DNA of 64,000 nucleotides, taken from assembly GCF_001999335.1 (NCBI RefSeq), contig NZ_MLHS01000023.1:1-64000 (forward strand). Direction: 5' to 3'. Every line of letters starts with the position of its first letter. The first letter of the stretch is position 1. Under the pieces are notes generated by a model. It made no database searches and was not told where the DNA came from. It saw only the letters and a program-made list of their open reading frames with translations. Of the stretch, positions 41,969 to 53,387 are shown piece after piece. Origin of the DNA: Rodentibacter sp. Ppn85. Lineage in GTDB: Bacteria > Pseudomonadota > Gammaproteobacteria > Enterobacterales > Pasteurellaceae. The position numbers and the translations under genes were made by a program.

Positions 41969-42595
41969 TTATTTCGTTCCAAAAATTTTATCACCCGCAT
42001 CTCCTAATCCCGGGATAATATAGCCGTGTTCATTTAGGTGATCATCGACAGAAGCGCAATAGAGCTCAATATCGGGATGTGCCGTTTCTAATGCTTTAAT
42101 TCCTTCAGGGGCTGCCACAAGCACCAATACTTTAATGTGTTTACAACCTTTTGCTTTTAATAAATCAAGGGTTGCAATCATTGAACCGCCGGTCGCCAAC
42201 ATCGGATCGACCACAATAGCAAGGCGTTCTTCCAAATCGCTCGCTAATTTTTGAAAATAAGGTACGGGCTCAAGGGTTTCTTCATTACGGTAAATCCCCA
42301 CAACGCTGATACGTGCGCTTGGAATGTGTTCCAATACGCCGTCCATCATTCCGAGACCGGCACGCAAAATCGGTACGACGGTTACTTTTTTTCCTTTAAT
42401 GCGATCAATTTCAACGGGGCCGTTCCAACCATCGATAATGACTTTTTCCGTTTCTAAATCCGCCGTGGCCTCATAGGTTAATAAACTGCCGATTTCTGTT
42501 GCAAGTTCACGGAATTTTTTCGTATCAATTTCTGCTTCGCGCATAACACCCAATTTGTGTTTTACCAGCGGATGTTTAACTTCGACAAGTTTCAT
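41969..42595 (-). CDS. upp: Uracil phosphoribosyltransferase Upp
   Basis: Upp (208 residues) salvages uracil to UMP with PRPP. It shows the PRPP-binding loop [27 protein letters not shown], and the C-terminal uracil-recognition segment [20 protein letters not shown] use ATG 42595 ([11 protein letters not shown]), preceded by AGGGGTAAAAT; an in-frame start seven codons earlier is less likely. It is the first gene of upp-uraA-hda. Confidence 0.96.
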   Translation of the reverse strand: MKLVEVKHPLVKHKLGVMREAEIDTKKFRELATEIGSLLTYEATADLETEKVIIDGWNGPVEIDRIKGKKVTVVPILRAGLGMMDGVLEHIPSARISVVGIYRNEETLEPVPYFQKLASDLEERLAIVVDPMLATGGSMIATLDLLKAKGCKHIKVLVLVAAPEGIKALETAHPDIELYCASVDDHLNEHGYIIPGLGDAGDKIFGTK

Positions 42596-42874
42596 TATTT
42601 TACCCCTTAGCTGCAAATGAATGGATTAATGTGAGTGATAAAAAATTAAATTGCACGATTCTAAATCAGAAAGGAGAAAAACTCTAGCAGTTTTTTTATA
42701 AAAAATCCTATATAGAGTTTATGTTTCTGTAGTTTAAAACGTGATTTTGGGAAAAATTTTCAAGAAAAACGAGGAGATAGAAAAGTAAATTTTGACAGAG
42801 ATCACTAATTTAAATAAAAGTCGTTGTATTTATTTTAAGCAAGACTAGAATGAAATTAAGTTGTTATTTGTTGT

Positions 42875-43495
42875 GTGTTTAGTCGTATGGAATTGGAACT
42901 GTTTCAACAACCCGCCCAAAAGTTGGGGATTGCTCCCGTACATTATGATATTACTGGGCGACTCGTTCATGCAAAACCGGAAAGGTTATCGCATTTTATT
43001 GAATTGCTTAAGCCGATTGAAAGTGAATGCCGAATAGCTGAATTTGATGATGTTTTGGTTTGCTTTGAAAATGAACCCATCAATTATAGTGTTGAACAGC
43101 TCGCCCTTACCGAACCGATAATATCCTTTGAGTGGCTTGATCAAAATGGTGTTTCAATAGCACAAAAAATTACTCAAAATTCTACCGCGCTTTCTTTGCC
43201 TTCACTTTCTTTTGGTTATTATCAATTACTCGCTTCAACAAAATCCCAACACTATTTAATTCGGCTGCCGATTTCACCAAAGAATGCTTCCGCCTTACCG
43301 AAACGGGTAAGTACTTATGGGCCTTTTTCTTGCCGTTGGTTGAAGTTCCTCTGTTTATACATTCCAAGTTTACCTGGCATTTTGTATGAATATCCGAATT
43401 GGCGTAAAAAATTCGCCCAATCCTTAGAATTTATTTTTAACAATGAATCATTAAAAACTTACTTTGCGATGCTTAATGAAGCACGCAAAGTGTAA
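42875..43495 (+). pseudogene. malQ: Remnant of 4-alpha-glucanotransferase (malQ) lacking its catalytic core
   Basis: An open frame of 206 residues (GTG 42875 or ATG 42887) just before glgB. The first ~145 residues (LFQQPAQKLGIAPVHYDITG, then beta-rich sequence ending LIRLPISPKNASALP) resemble the N-terminal region of amylomaltase. The last ~40 (IPSLPGILYEYPNWRKKFAQ) resemble its extreme C-terminus. Full MalQ is about 700 residues, so roughly 500, including the barrel with all catalytic acids, are missing. The sequence around the junction seems to change phase. malQ precedes glgB in H. influenzae, supporting the assignment. No enzyme activity is expected. Confidence 0.65.
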
Positions 43496-43505
43496 GGAGG
43501 CAGCT

Positions 43506-45695
43506 ATGACAACTGCGATTACCCATACCATAATTAATAGCTTCTTTGAGGCAACCAACGGCGATCCCTTTGCGACACTGGGAATGCATAAAACGGAAAA
43601 CGGTATTGAAGTTCGAGCTTTGTTACCGGATGCCAATCGCGTGCTAGTGATAGATCGTGACTCCGGTGAATCGGTTGCTGAATTGGAACAACTAGACGAT
43701 CGCGGTTTTTTTGCCGCCGTGATTTTGAATCGTGAGCAATTTTTTGCCTATCAATTACAAGTTTTTTGGGGAAATGAAGCTCAGATTATTGAAGATCCGT
43801 ATCGGTTTCCTCCAATAACTGATGACTTAGAGCAATGGTTACTGTCAGAAGGTTCTATGTTACGACCTTATGAAGTTTTGGGGGCGCATTTTATAGCGTG
43901 CGATGGGGTGAGCGGGGTGAATTTCCGATTATGGGCACCGAATGCAAGACGGGTTTCCTTAGTCGGCGATTTCAACTACTGGGACGGTCGCCGACATCCG
44001 ATGCGGTTTCATCCAGGGAGCGGTATATGGGAACTGTTTTTGCCAAAAGCCAGTCTTGGGCAGCTTTACAAATTTGAATTAATTGATTGTTATGGCAATC
44101 TTCGTTTGAAAGCCGATCCTTATGCTTTTAGTTCACAGCTCCGCCCTGATACGGCTTCTCAAATCGGTGTTTTACCGAATGTGATCGACATGACGGATAC
44201 CCGTGCTAAGGCAAATCAAGCAAATCAACCGATTTCTATTTATGAAGTACATTTAGGATCATGGCGGCGTAATATTGAAAATAATTTTTGGTTGGACTAT
44301 GACCAAATTGCTGACGAACTCATTCCCTATGTGAAAGATATGGGCTTTACCCATATTGAATTTTTACCGCTTTCTGAATTTCCTTATGACGGTTCTTGGG
44401 GCTATCAACCTCTCGGACTTTATTCGCCAACCAGCCGTTTCGGTACGGCGGAAGGTTTTCGCCGCTTGGTGAAACAGGCTCATGAAGCCGGTATTAATGT
44501 GATTTTAGATTGGGTACCGGGGCATTTCCCAAGTGATACTCACGGACTGGTGGCTTTTGACGGCACGGCGTTGTATGAATACGCAGATCCGCGCGAAGGT
44601 TACCATCAAGATTGGAATACTCTGATTTATAACTACGGTCGTAATGAAGTTCGTAATTTCCTTTCAAGTAATGCACTTTATTGGTTGGAGCGTTTTGGGG
44701 TGGATGGTATTCGTGTTGATGCGGTCGCCTCAATGATTTATCGAGATTATAGCCGTACCGAGGGAGAATGGATTCCCAACCAATACGGCAGGCGTGAAAA
44801 CCTCGAGGCGATTGAATTTTTAAAACATACTAACTGGAAAATTCACAATGAAATGAAGGGAGCAATTTCTATTGCGGAAGAATCCACTTCATTTACAGGT
44901 GTAACTCACCCCAGTGAAAACGGCGGTTTAGGCTTTAATTTCAAATGGAATATGGGCTGGATGAATGACACGCTTTCTTATATGAAACTTGATCCGGTTT
45001 ATCGCCAATATCATCACGATAAAATGACCTTTGGGATGGTGTATCAATATAGTGAAAATTTTGTGTTGCCGCTTTCGCATGATGAAGTGGTGCATGGAAA
45101 ATGCTCTTTACTTGACAAAATGCCGGGTGATACATGGCAAAAATTTGCCAATTTACGTGCTTATTATGGGTATATGTGGGGCTATCCGGGTAAAAAATTG
45201 CTCTTCATGGGAAATGAATTTGCACAGGGGAGAGAATGGAATTACGAAGAAAGTCTGGATTGGTTCTTACTTAATGAAAATATTGGCGGTGGTTGGCATA
45301 AAGGTGTGTTGAAATTAGTCAAAGATCTGAATCATATTTACCAAAAAAACTCACCGCTGTTTGAACTTGATAATTCTCCGGAAGGATTTGATTGGTTGGT
45401 GGTGAACGACGCGGAAAATTCCGTTTTCGCTTTTGAACGCCGAAGCAGTAATGGCGAGCGGATTATTGTCATCAGTAATTTTACCCCCGTTCCTCGCCAT
45501 AATTATCGTATAGGCGTGAATATGGCAGGTAAATATGAAGAAATTTTGAATACCGATTCAATGTATTATCAGGGGGCTAATTTGGGTAATTTTGGCAGTG
45601 TTCAAAGTGAACCGATCGAAAGCCACGGAAGGGAAAATTCGTTCTCTGTTTCCATTCCTCCGTTAGCAACGATTTATTTGAAATATTTGGGATAG
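43506..45695 (+). CDS. glgB: Glycogen branching enzyme GlgB
   Basis: GH13 enzyme (729 residues) introducing alpha-1,6 branches into glycogen. It has a duplicated N-terminal CBM48 region ([33 protein letters not shown]), then the barrel with nucleophile Asp in [12 protein letters not shown], acid Glu in SIAEESTSF and Asp in [13 protein letters not shown] 43506 follows AAGGAGGCAGCT, a strong site; the frame open from 43464 overlaps the malQ relic. It is the first intact gene of glgBXCAP. Confidence 0.97.
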   Translation: MTTAITHTIINSFFEATNGDPFATLGMHKTENGIEVRALLPDANRVLVIDRDSGESVAELEQLDDRGFFAAVILNREQFFAYQLQVFWGNEAQIIEDPYRFPPITDDLEQWLLSEGSMLRPYEVLGAHFIACDGVSGVNFRLWAPNARRVSLVGDFNYWDGRRHPMRFHPGSGIWELFLPKASLGQLYKFELIDCYGNLRLKADPYAFSSQLRPDTASQIGVLPNVIDMTDTRAKANQANQPISIYEVHLGSWRRNIENNFWLDYDQIADELIPYVKDMGFTHIEFLPLSEFPYDGSWGYQPLGLYSPTSRFGTAEGFRRLVKQAHEAGINVILDWVPGHFPSDTHGLVAFDGTALYEYADPREGYHQDWNTLIYNYGRNEVRNFLSSNALYWLERFGVDGIRVDAVASMIYRDYSRTEGEWIPNQYGRRENLEAIEFLKHTNWKIHNEMKGAISIAEESTSFTGVTHPSENGGLGFNFKWNMGWMNDTLSYMKLDPVYRQYHHDKMTFGMVYQYSENFVLPLSHDEVVHGKCSLLDKMPGDTWQKFANLRAYYGYMWGYPGKKLLFMGNEFAQGREWNYEESLDWFLLNENIGGGWHKGVLKLVKDLNHIYQKNSPLFELDNSPEGFDWLVVNDAENSVFAFERRSSNGERIIVISNFTPVPRHNYRIGVNMAGKYEEILNTDSMYYQGANLGNFGSVQSEPIESHGRENSFSVSIPPLATIYLKYLG

Positions 45696-45757
45696 TTTAT
45701 TTTTTATCTTCGCCGATTAGCTGGGCGAAAACTTATTTAGGAATTGATGGTAAGGCG

Positions 45758-47752
45758 ATGTTCGAGGTTTTTGATTTAGGTGAACCCACTCCGTTTGGCT
45801 GTTCGAGAAAAGTCGAAAATGGCGTGAAATTAACTAATTTTAGCCTGTTTTCGGCTGTGGCGAGTAAAGTGGAACTCTGTTTATTTGATGGTGAAATTGA
45901 AACCCGTTTCACTATGGCTTGTACCGATAATGTTTGGCATTTGGCGGTTAGCGGTGTACGAAACGGCACGCAATACGGTTTTCGTATTCACGGTCCGTAT
46001 GCCAACCCGCAAAAATTAATGCTCGATCCTTACGCTAAAGCGGTAAGTCATAAGCCTGATTTAAGTTGCTCGGAAAAACGGCAATGGTTTTTGCTCAGTG
46101 ATCATCGCGACAACGCCCATATTGCCCCAAGAGCGGTCATTTTTGAAGAAGATTTTGACTGGAACGGTGACCGAAAACCTCATATTCCTTGGGGGGAGGC
46201 CATCGTATATGAATTGCATGTTAAGGGTTTTAGCCGATTAAACGAGAAGCTCCCTACAATGTTACGGGGGACTTACGCCGGTTTGGCACATCCGATTAAC
46301 CTTGCGTATTTAAAAGAATTAGGTGTGACGACAATAGAATTATTACCTGTTAATTTTCACCTAAATGAACCGCACTTACAGGCCCGAGGTTTGCAAAATT
46401 ATTGGGGATATAATCCCCTTGCTATATTTGCTGTTGAGCCTAAATATGCGGCAACGGATCAGCCGCTGACTGAATTTAAGTCAATGGTGAAAGCTTTTCA
46501 TCAAGCAGGCATCGAAGTGGTTTTAGACGTTGTATTCAATCACTCCGCAGAATCGGAACAACATTTTCCCACATTTTGTCAGCGTGGAATTGATGATCAA
46601 ACTTACTATTGGCGCAACGATAACGGGCATTACATTAACTGGACGGGATGCGGCAATATGCTTAATTTATCCTCTGAGGTCGGGCGAAAATGGGTGGTGG
46701 ATTGCCTACGTTATTGGGCGGAAGAATGTCATATTGACGGCTTTCGGTTTGATTTGGCGACTGTGCTTGGGCGGGATAAACCTGATTTTAATTTCTCGGC
46801 CCAACTTTTTGTCGACATAGCCAACGAACCGAGCCTACACAATATTAAATTGATCGCAGAGCCTTGGGACATCGGGCATTACGGTTATCAGGCGGGTCAT
46901 TTCCCCGATTATTTTGCCGAATGGAATGATCGTTTCCGTGATGATATTTGTCGTTTTTGGTTGTGGAAAAGCGGCGAAATCGGGGGATTTGCTGAGCGCT
47001 TTGCAGGATCGAGCGATTTGTTTAAGAAAGAAGGTCGTTTACCGCATTGTTCAGTTAATTTTATCACTGCCCATGACGGTTTCACGTTGCGGGATTTAGT
47101 CAGTTATAACGAAAAACACAATGAAGCGAACGGCGAAGAAAATCGGGACGGGCGTACCGAAAATTACAGTTATAACCATGGCGTAGAAGGGCAAACCGTT
47201 ACTCTTTGCGAATCACAAAAAAATGCGATAGAAAACGACCGCACTTGCGCTCAAACGGCATTGTTGATGACTTTATTGCTCGCTAACGGAACGCCAATGT
47301 TGTTGGCAGGCGATGAGTTTGGTAATACGCAGTACGGTAATAATAATGCTTACTGCCAAGACAACGAAATTGCTTGGTTGAAATGGGAAAACTTTAATAA
47401 GAATTTATTTGAAGTTGTGAAGCAAACGATTGCACTTCGTAAACAAATTCGGAGTTTGCAAAAAGATGTTTGGTGGTCAAATGATAATGTCAGCTGGTTG
47501 AATGTATGGGGAACACCTATGCAGCAAGAGGATTGGCATAACTTTGGAGTTAAAGCGTTACAAATTTTATTGGACGAAAAATGGCTCTTTTTAATTAATG
47601 CGAAAGCAGAATCTCAGACTTTCATATTGCCTAATAGTGCTGTAAGCCAATGGAAAGCCTTTGTGGAAACAACAAACTTAACATTTATCCAGTCACAGGA
47701 AGTAACGGTAAGCAGTATGGCATTTTGTTTGTTGTATAGAGTGGATAACTAA
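45758..47752 (+). CDS. glgX: Glycogen debranching enzyme GlgX
   Basis: GH13 isoamylase-type enzyme (664 residues) removing the short side chains left by phosphorylase. It has an N-terminal CBM48 (GEPTPFGCSRKVENGVKLTNFS), then barrel motifs DVVFNHS, DGFRFDLATVLG (nucleophile Asp), LIAEPWDIG (acid Glu) and ITAHDGFTL (Asp). It starts 62 bases after glgB with a modest ribosome-binding site; glgC follows after 18 bases. Confidence 0.95.
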   Translation: MFEVFDLGEPTPFGCSRKVENGVKLTNFSLFSAVASKVELCLFDGEIETRFTMACTDNVWHLAVSGVRNGTQYGFRIHGPYANPQKLMLDPYAKAVSHKPDLSCSEKRQWFLLSDHRDNAHIAPRAVIFEEDFDWNGDRKPHIPWGEAIVYELHVKGFSRLNEKLPTMLRGTYAGLAHPINLAYLKELGVTTIELLPVNFHLNEPHLQARGLQNYWGYNPLAIFAVEPKYAATDQPLTEFKSMVKAFHQAGIEVVLDVVFNHSAESEQHFPTFCQRGIDDQTYYWRNDNGHYINWTGCGNMLNLSSEVGRKWVVDCLRYWAEECHIDGFRFDLATVLGRDKPDFNFSAQLFVDIANEPSLHNIKLIAEPWDIGHYGYQAGHFPDYFAEWNDRFRDDICRFWLWKSGEIGGFAERFAGSSDLFKKEGRLPHCSVNFITAHDGFTLRDLVSYNEKHNEANGEENRDGRTENYSYNHGVEGQTVTLCESQKNAIENDRTCAQTALLMTLLLANGTPMLLAGDEFGNTQYGNNNAYCQDNEIAWLKWENFNKNLFEVVKQTIALRKQIRSLQKDVWWSNDNVSWLNVWGTPMQQEDWHNFGVKALQILLDEKWLFLINAKAESQTFILPNSAVSQWKAFVETTNLTFIQSQEVTVSSMAFCLLYRVDN

Positions 47753-47770
47753 AAACAAACGGAGTTTATA

Positions 47771-49066
47771 ATGAAAAGCCCTGACAAAAACGCCCTTGTA
47801 AAAGACACTTTGGTTCTTATTTTAGCCGGTGGACGTGGGTCACGTCTTCATGAACTAACCGATAAACGAGCTAAGCCTGCACTCTATTTTGGAGGTAATC
47901 GTCGTATTATTGATTTTGCCCTGTCAAACTGTATTAATTCCGGCTTAAATCGTATTGGTGTTGTGACACAATATGCGGCACATTCCTTATTACGCCATTT
48001 ACAAACCGGTTGGTCGTTTTTACCACAGGAACGCGGCGAATTTGTAGATATGCTTCCCGCCCGTCAACAAATTGATGATACCACTTGGTATCGCGGTACG
48101 GCAGATGCGGTTTATCAAAATATGGCGATTATTCGTGATCACTATTGTCCGAAATATATTTTAATTTTGGCGGGTGATCATATCTATAAGCAAGATTATA
48201 GTGTGATGTTGATGGACCATGTAACCAGTGGTGCAAAATGTACTGTAGGTTGTATTGAAGTCCCGCGTTCGGAAGCTCATGAATTTGGTGTGATGGCGGT
48301 AAACGAAAACTTAAAAGTGAAGGCGTTTGTTGAAAAACCGAAAGATCCGCCTGCGATGGTTGGCAAGCCCGATATATCTCTTGCTTCAATGGGAATTTAT
48401 GTCTTTGATGCGGATTATCTTTATAAAATGCTTGAGTGTGAGGTACATAAGCCGCAAACCAGCCATGATTTCGGCAAAGATATATTACCGAGATGTTTAA
48501 CGGAAGAAACGCTTTATGCTCACCCGTTCAGCCGTTCCTGTATGGGACGTAATACGGAAGGGGAAATCTATTGGCGCGATGTAGGAACATTGGATAGTTT
48601 TTGGCAATCTAATATCGATTTAGTATCGGAAAACCCACAATTGGATATTTATGATCAAAGTTGGCCGATTCGTGGTAATCCGGTACAAGCATATCCTTCA
48701 AAATTTTTCTATAAAAATGCGAATATTCGTCCGGTTGATAATTCTTTAATTGGCGGCGGTTGTGTGATTACGGATGCTTCTATTAATTATTCCGTGCTTT
48801 TTGATCGTATCAAAATTGAAGAAGGTTCCCGCATTGATCATTGTGTTATCTTACCGGAAGTGGAAATCGGTAAAAATTGTTCTTTGAAAAATTGTATTGT
48901 TGATCGTCATTGTAAAATTCCTGACGGTATGCGAATCGGTTTTGATATCGAAGAAGATAGAAAACATTTCCGAGTAAGCTCTACAGGCAAAGTCATTTTA
49001 GTTACTCATAGTATGCTACAAAGATTGAAAGGAGAAGAAGTTGCTTCGGAAGAGCATTTAGACTAA
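47771..49066 (+). CDS. glgC: Glucose-1-phosphate adenylyltransferase GlgC
   Basis: GlgC (431 residues) makes ADP-glucose, the committed and allosterically controlled step of glycogen synthesis. The nucleotidyltransferase start LILAGGRGSRLHELTDKRAKPAL, WYRGTADAVYQN, the Asp of ILAGDHIYKQDY and FVEKPKDPP are present; the C-terminal beta-helix (INYSVLFDRIKIEEGS, CSLKNCIVDRHCKIP) is complete. It is preceded by GGAGTTTATA and followed by a facing-USS pair. Confidence 0.97.
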   Translation: MKSPDKNALVKDTLVLILAGGRGSRLHELTDKRAKPALYFGGNRRIIDFALSNCINSGLNRIGVVTQYAAHSLLRHLQTGWSFLPQERGEFVDMLPARQQIDDTTWYRGTADAVYQNMAIIRDHYCPKYILILAGDHIYKQDYSVMLMDHVTSGAKCTVGCIEVPRSEAHEFGVMAVNENLKVKAFVEKPKDPPAMVGKPDISLASMGIYVFDADYLYKMLECEVHKPQTSHDFGKDILPRCLTEETLYAHPFSRSCMGRNTEGEIYWRDVGTLDSFWQSNIDLVSENPQLDIYDQSWPIRGNPVQAYPSKFFYKNANIRPVDNSLIGGGCVITDASINYSVLFDRIKIEEGSRIDHCVILPEVEIGKNCSLKNCIVDRHCKIPDGMRIGFDIEEDRKHFRVSSTGKVILVTHSMLQRLKGEEVASEEHLD

Positions 49067-49078
49067 TAAAATAAACTG

Positions 49079-49108
49079 AAAAGTGCGGTTGAAATCGACC
49101 GCACTTTG
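49079..49108 (+). terminator. Facing-USS hairpin between glgC and glgA
   Basis: AAGTGCGGTTGAAATCGACCGCACTT forms a stem of about 10 bp with a small loop; the T run is short, so read-through to glgA is likely. Confidence 0.65.
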
Positions 49109-49184
49109 TTAATTAAATTTCTCCTGATTTCGTTTAAGTAATAGAAGTTGGGAGAGTTGTTTATAGTGAAAAATAGGATATCTA

Positions 49185-50612
49185 ATGAAAGTATTACATG
49201 TTTGCTCGGAACTCTATCCCCTATTAAAGACAGGGGGACTTGCCGATGTTATCGGAGCGTTGCCTTTTGCTCAACAACAAATAGGGATAGATACAAGGAT
49301 TTTATTGCCGGCCTATCCGGCCATTTATCGGGGGATTGGAGAAACTCATATTGTTGCCGAGTTTGATAATTTCGCGGGGCATGTGATATTACGCTATGGC
49401 GAACACAAGGGGGTAGGGATTTATTTAATTGATGCGCCACATTTATATGATCGTGAGGGCAATCCTTATCACGATATAAATTACAATGACTATGCGGATA
49501 ACTATAAACGTTTTGCTTTATTAGGTTGGGTGGGGGCAGAATTGTCCACCGGGCTTGATTCATGGTGGCGTGCGGAAATTGTACATGCGCATGACTGGCA
49601 TGCCGGACTTACAGCAGCATATTTGTTTAATAAAGGAAAACCGGCAAAATCGGTATTTACTATTCATAATTTGGCTTATCAAGGACTATTTCATTACCGC
49701 CACTTATACGAAATTGGGCTGCCGGAAGGAATGTTCCACATAAATGGTCTGGAATTATTTGGTCAAATATCTTATCTAAAAGCCGGTTTATATTACTCTG
49801 ATGTGGTGACCGCCGTTAGTCCGACTTATGCTCAAGAAATTACTACGGAAGAATTTGCTTATGGTTTGCAAGGTTTGTTAAGCGGATTACATGATCAGGG
49901 TCGATTGGTCGGTATTTTAAATGGCGTGGATGAAAAAATTTGGCATCCGAGCTGTGATGAGTATATCCGGTATCACTACAAACAAAAATCTATGGCGGGG
50001 AAAAAGAAAAATAAATCGGCGCTTCAGTCTTACTTCAATTTACCGGTAAGCGATGCGTTACTTTTTGTTATGGTTACCCGTTTAACAGAGCAAAAAGGCG
50101 TTGATTTGTTAGTTGAGAGTGCGGACGACATTGTTAAGCAAGGCGGGCAACTCGCCATTCTCGGCTCAGGTTCCGCCCATTTGGAAGAGGCTATTCGCCA
50201 GCTTTCTGCCGCTTACCCTCAAAATATTGCAGTAAAAATCGGATATGACGAAGCGCTTTCCCATTTGATGATCGCTGGCGGAGATGTGATTTTAGTGCCA
50301 AGCCGTTTTGAGCCTTGCGGCTTAACCCAACTTTACGGCTTGCAATATGGGACGTTACCGCTGGTAAGAAAAACAGGAGGACTAGCCGATACCGTTGTAA
50401 ACAGCACATCGGAAAACATCAAAAAGCATACAGCAACAGGCTTTGTTTTCGACCATGCGAATCCGGAGGAACTTCGTTGTTGCTTACAAGAAGCTTTTGC
50501 TCTCTGGCAAGAACCTCGTATATGGGCAATGATTCAACACAATGCAATGGAACAAGATTTTAGTTGGCGTAAAGTTGCCAAAGAATATGTTGGCTTATAT
50601 CAGCGCTTATAA
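49185..50612 (+). CDS. glgA: Glycogen synthase GlgA
   Basis: GT5 glycogen synthase (475 residues) extending alpha-1,4-glucan from ADP-glucose. The N-terminal ADP-glucose motif is LYPLLKTGGLADVIGALP; the C-terminal GT-B domain has TRLTEQKGVDLL, VPSRFEPCGLTQLYGLQYG and RKTGGLADTV. Start ATG 49185 follows AGGATATCTA. An alternative 72-residue frame over its start is a shadow. Confidence 0.97.
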   Translation: MKVLHVCSELYPLLKTGGLADVIGALPFAQQQIGIDTRILLPAYPAIYRGIGETHIVAEFDNFAGHVILRYGEHKGVGIYLIDAPHLYDREGNPYHDINYNDYADNYKRFALLGWVGAELSTGLDSWWRAEIVHAHDWHAGLTAAYLFNKGKPAKSVFTIHNLAYQGLFHYRHLYEIGLPEGMFHINGLELFGQISYLKAGLYYSDVVTAVSPTYAQEITTEEFAYGLQGLLSGLHDQGRLVGILNGVDEKIWHPSCDEYIRYHYKQKSMAGKKKNKSALQSYFNLPVSDALLFVMVTRLTEQKGVDLLVESADDIVKQGGQLAILGSGSAHLEEAIRQLSAAYPQNIAVKIGYDEALSHLMIAGGDVILVPSRFEPCGLTQLYGLQYGTLPLVRKTGGLADTVVNSTSENIKKHTATGFVFDHANPEELRCCLQEAFALWQEPRIWAMIQHNAMEQDFSWRKVAKEYVGLYQRL

Positions 50613-50620
50613 TGGTGATT

Positions 50621-50659
50621 AAAAAACATCCAAATAAATATAAAATTTGGTTGTTTTTT
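50621..50659 (+). terminator. Terminator after glgA
   Basis: AAAAAACATCCAAAT and ATTTGGTTGTTTTTT pair with one mismatch around an A/T loop, ending in T6. Confidence 0.7.
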
Positions 50660-50852
50660 AACTAATAAAGGCTAAAATTTACACGTTTTTTTGTGGTTAG
50701 ATACTTGATAGTTAATCCAAAGGGATGTTTGGAATAGGCTGTATTATTTTTGAATTTAGCGTTTTGTTAAAATGCCTACTTGATTCACGATGGAATTTTA
50801 TATTGTTTAGCTATCTCTCCTGTTTCTCATTTTTTAATAGAGGTTTATTACC

Positions 50853-53315
50853 ATGATAATGGATAATTTTGATTCTCCATTTCTTTATGATCGTCCTAAA
50901 TTGGATGTTCCGGAACTAAAAAAATCCATCGTTTATAAATTAATTTTTTCTATCGGCCGGTCGCCGCGGGAAGCAAGTAAACGGGATTGGTTAAATGCAA
51001 CCTTATATGCGGTACGGGATCTTGTTACTGAAGGTTGGATTACTGCTGCGCGTCAAGCTCGTACTGAAGGTGCGCGGCGTGTTCATTATCTTTCAATGGA
51101 GTTTTTAATCGGACGAACACTCTCTAATGCACTGATTGCAGAAGAAGTCTATGATTTAACGAAAGAAGCGTTAAGTGAGCTAAATGTTGATTTAGAAGAA
51201 ATTATTGCAAAAGAGGTTGATCCGGGTTTGGGAAATGGCGGCTTAGGGCGTTTGGCTGCGTGCTTTATGGATTCTATCGCTACGCTTGGTTTGCCGGGAA
51301 TGGGATATGGGATTCGTTATGAATACGGTATGTTCCGTCAAAAAATCGAAAACGGTCAGCAAGTAGAGCGTCCTGACGCTTGGTTGGAAAAAGGGGCTCC
51401 GTGGGAGTTTGTACGTTTGTCCAAGCGTTTTCATGTTGCTTTTGGCGGTAACATCTATTTTGAAGGTGGAAAATGTATATGGAATCCGCAGGAAAAAGTA
51501 ACCGCACTTGCTTATGATCAAATGATCCCAGGTTATAAAAATGACTCGGCGGCAACTTTACGTTTGTGGTCGGCTCATGGCGGTGAAATGTTTAATCTTG
51601 CGGAATTTAATCGTGGGGAACACTTGGCAGCGGTAGAGGCCCGAGCTTCCAGCCGAAATTTATCACGGGTTCTTTATCCTGATGATTCCACATGGAACGG
51701 ACGGGAATTGCGTTTACGTCAGGAATATTTTTTGGTGTCGGCATCCTTACAAGACATTATTCGACGTCATAAGCGTGTTCACAATAGCCTTGAAAATTTA
51801 GCTGATAAAGTAGCGATTCACTTGAACGATACTCATCCTGCCTTAGCGATTCCGGAATTAATGCGGATGTTAGTAGATGAGGAAGGCTTTGAGTGGGAAA
51901 AAGCATGGGATATGACACGCCGTATTTTCTCTTATACTTGTCATACACTAATGTCGGAAGCGCTAGAAACTTGGCCTGTTGAGATGATGGCAAAAGTCTT
52001 GCCGCGTCATTTACAAATGATTTTTGACATTAATGATCATTTCTTAGAGTACGTGCGGACTTACATCACAACGGATAATGAGTTTATTCGTCGCGTGTCA
52101 CTTATTGAAGAAGGTTATCAACGAAAAGTACGCATGGGATGGTTATCAGTAGTCGGTTCACACAAAGTTAACGGTGTGGCGGCAATCCATTCCGATTTGA
52201 TGGTGAAATCTACTTTTGCTGATTTTGCACGTATTTATCCGGAACGTTTTACCAATGTGACGAACGGTATCACGCCTCGCCGTTGGTTGGCTGTGGCAAA
52301 CCCTCAATTAGCCGCATTATTTGATCAATATATCGGTCAGGAATGGCGTTGTGATTTAAGCCAAATCAAAAAATTAGAAACCGTGGCGCATGAAAAGGCT
52401 TTTAAAGAAACGATTGCAGATATTAAATATGCCAATAAAGTTAAACTTGCCGATTATGTGAAACGGGAACTCGGTATTGAATTGAACCCTAAAGCTCTAT
52501 TTGATGTACAAGTAAAACGTATTCACGAATACAAACGCCAAATATTGAATGTGTTACATATCATCGCCCGTTACAATACGATGATCGCTAACCCTGAAAA
52601 AAATTGGCAACCGCGCGTATTTATCTTAGCGGGTAAAGCAGCCTCGGCTTACTACGCGGCAAAACAGACGATTCATCTTATTAATGATGTAGCAAAAATC
52701 ATCAATAATGATGAGCGCTTACAAGGGCGTTTAAAAGTGGTGTTTATTCCGAATTATAGCGTGAGTTTGGCACAACTTATTATTCCTGCAGCGGATATTT
52801 CCGAACAGATTTCCCTTGCCGGTACGGAGGCTTCGGGAACCAGTAATATGAAATTCGCTCTCAACGGTGCATTAACACTCGGAACCTTAGATGGTGCCAA
52901 TGTGGAAATTTTGGATAATGTCGGCGAAGATCATATTTTTATTTTTGGTAATAAGGTAGCACAAGTAGAGCAGCTCCGTCGTGATGGTTATCATCCGTTT
53001 GACTATTATCAAAATGATGTGGAATTACGCACGGTGGTTGATCAGATTATTGCAGGGGTATTTTCACCGGAGGAGCCGCAACGCTATTTACCCCTATTAC
53101 AGGGATTGCAATATTATGATTACTACCAAGTTTTTGCCGATTTTCGCAGTTATGTGGAGGCACAAAAAGTGGTGGATGAAAAATACAAATATCGCGACCA
53201 ATGGATTGACAGTACTATCCAAAATATCATTAATATGGGATTTTTCTCATCAGATCGGACTATTTTGGAATATGCAAAAAATATCTGGAAAATTGAACCG
53301 CTAAAAACCGACTAG
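50853..53315 (+). CDS. glgP: Glycogen phosphorylase GlgP
   Basis: GT35 phosphorylase (820 residues) releasing glucose-1-phosphate from glycogen. Signatures are the N-terminal [31 protein letters not shown], the long PYTCH-like [16 protein letters not shown], and the pyridoxal-phosphate lysine in [14 protein letters not shown]. It starts 240 bases after glgA, with its own likely promoter region, and is closed by two terminators. It could also act on maltodextrins (MalP). Confidence 0.95.
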   Translation: MIMDNFDSPFLYDRPKLDVPELKKSIVYKLIFSIGRSPREASKRDWLNATLYAVRDLVTEGWITAARQARTEGARRVHYLSMEFLIGRTLSNALIAEEVYDLTKEALSELNVDLEEIIAKEVDPGLGNGGLGRLAACFMDSIATLGLPGMGYGIRYEYGMFRQKIENGQQVERPDAWLEKGAPWEFVRLSKRFHVAFGGNIYFEGGKCIWNPQEKVTALAYDQMIPGYKNDSAATLRLWSAHGGEMFNLAEFNRGEHLAAVEARASSRNLSRVLYPDDSTWNGRELRLRQEYFLVSASLQDIIRRHKRVHNSLENLADKVAIHLNDTHPALAIPELMRMLVDEEGFEWEKAWDMTRRIFSYTCHTLMSEALETWPVEMMAKVLPRHLQMIFDINDHFLEYVRTYITTDNEFIRRVSLIEEGYQRKVRMGWLSVVGSHKVNGVAAIHSDLMVKSTFADFARIYPERFTNVTNGITPRRWLAVANPQLAALFDQYIGQEWRCDLSQIKKLETVAHEKAFKETIADIKYANKVKLADYVKRELGIELNPKALFDVQVKRIHEYKRQILNVLHIIARYNTMIANPEKNWQPRVFILAGKAASAYYAAKQTIHLINDVAKIINNDERLQGRLKVVFIPNYSVSLAQLIIPAADISEQISLAGTEASGTSNMKFALNGALTLGTLDGANVEILDNVGEDHIFIFGNKVAQVEQLRRDGYHPFDYYQNDVELRTVVDQIIAGVFSPEEPQRYLPLLQGLQYYDYYQVFADFRSYVEAQKVVDEKYKYRDQWIDSTIQNIINMGFFSSDRTILEYAKNIWKIEPLKTD

Positions 53316-53317
53316 AT

Positions 53318-53344
53318 AAAAAATCCCCACAAGGGGATTTTTTT
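53318..53344 (+). terminator. Terminator after glgP
   Basis: AAATCCCC-ACAA-GGGGATTT stem flanked by A and T tracts. Confidence 0.93.
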
Positions 53345-53352
53345 AGTTACAT

Positions 53353-53383
53353 AAAAGTGCGGTTAAAATTGACCGCACTTTTC
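53353..53383 (-). terminator. Facing-USS terminator after fadD
   Basis: AAAAGTGCGGT and ACCGCACTTTT flank a short loop, 5 bases past the fadD stop on the minus strand. Confidence 0.85.
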
Positions 53384-53387
53384 TTGT

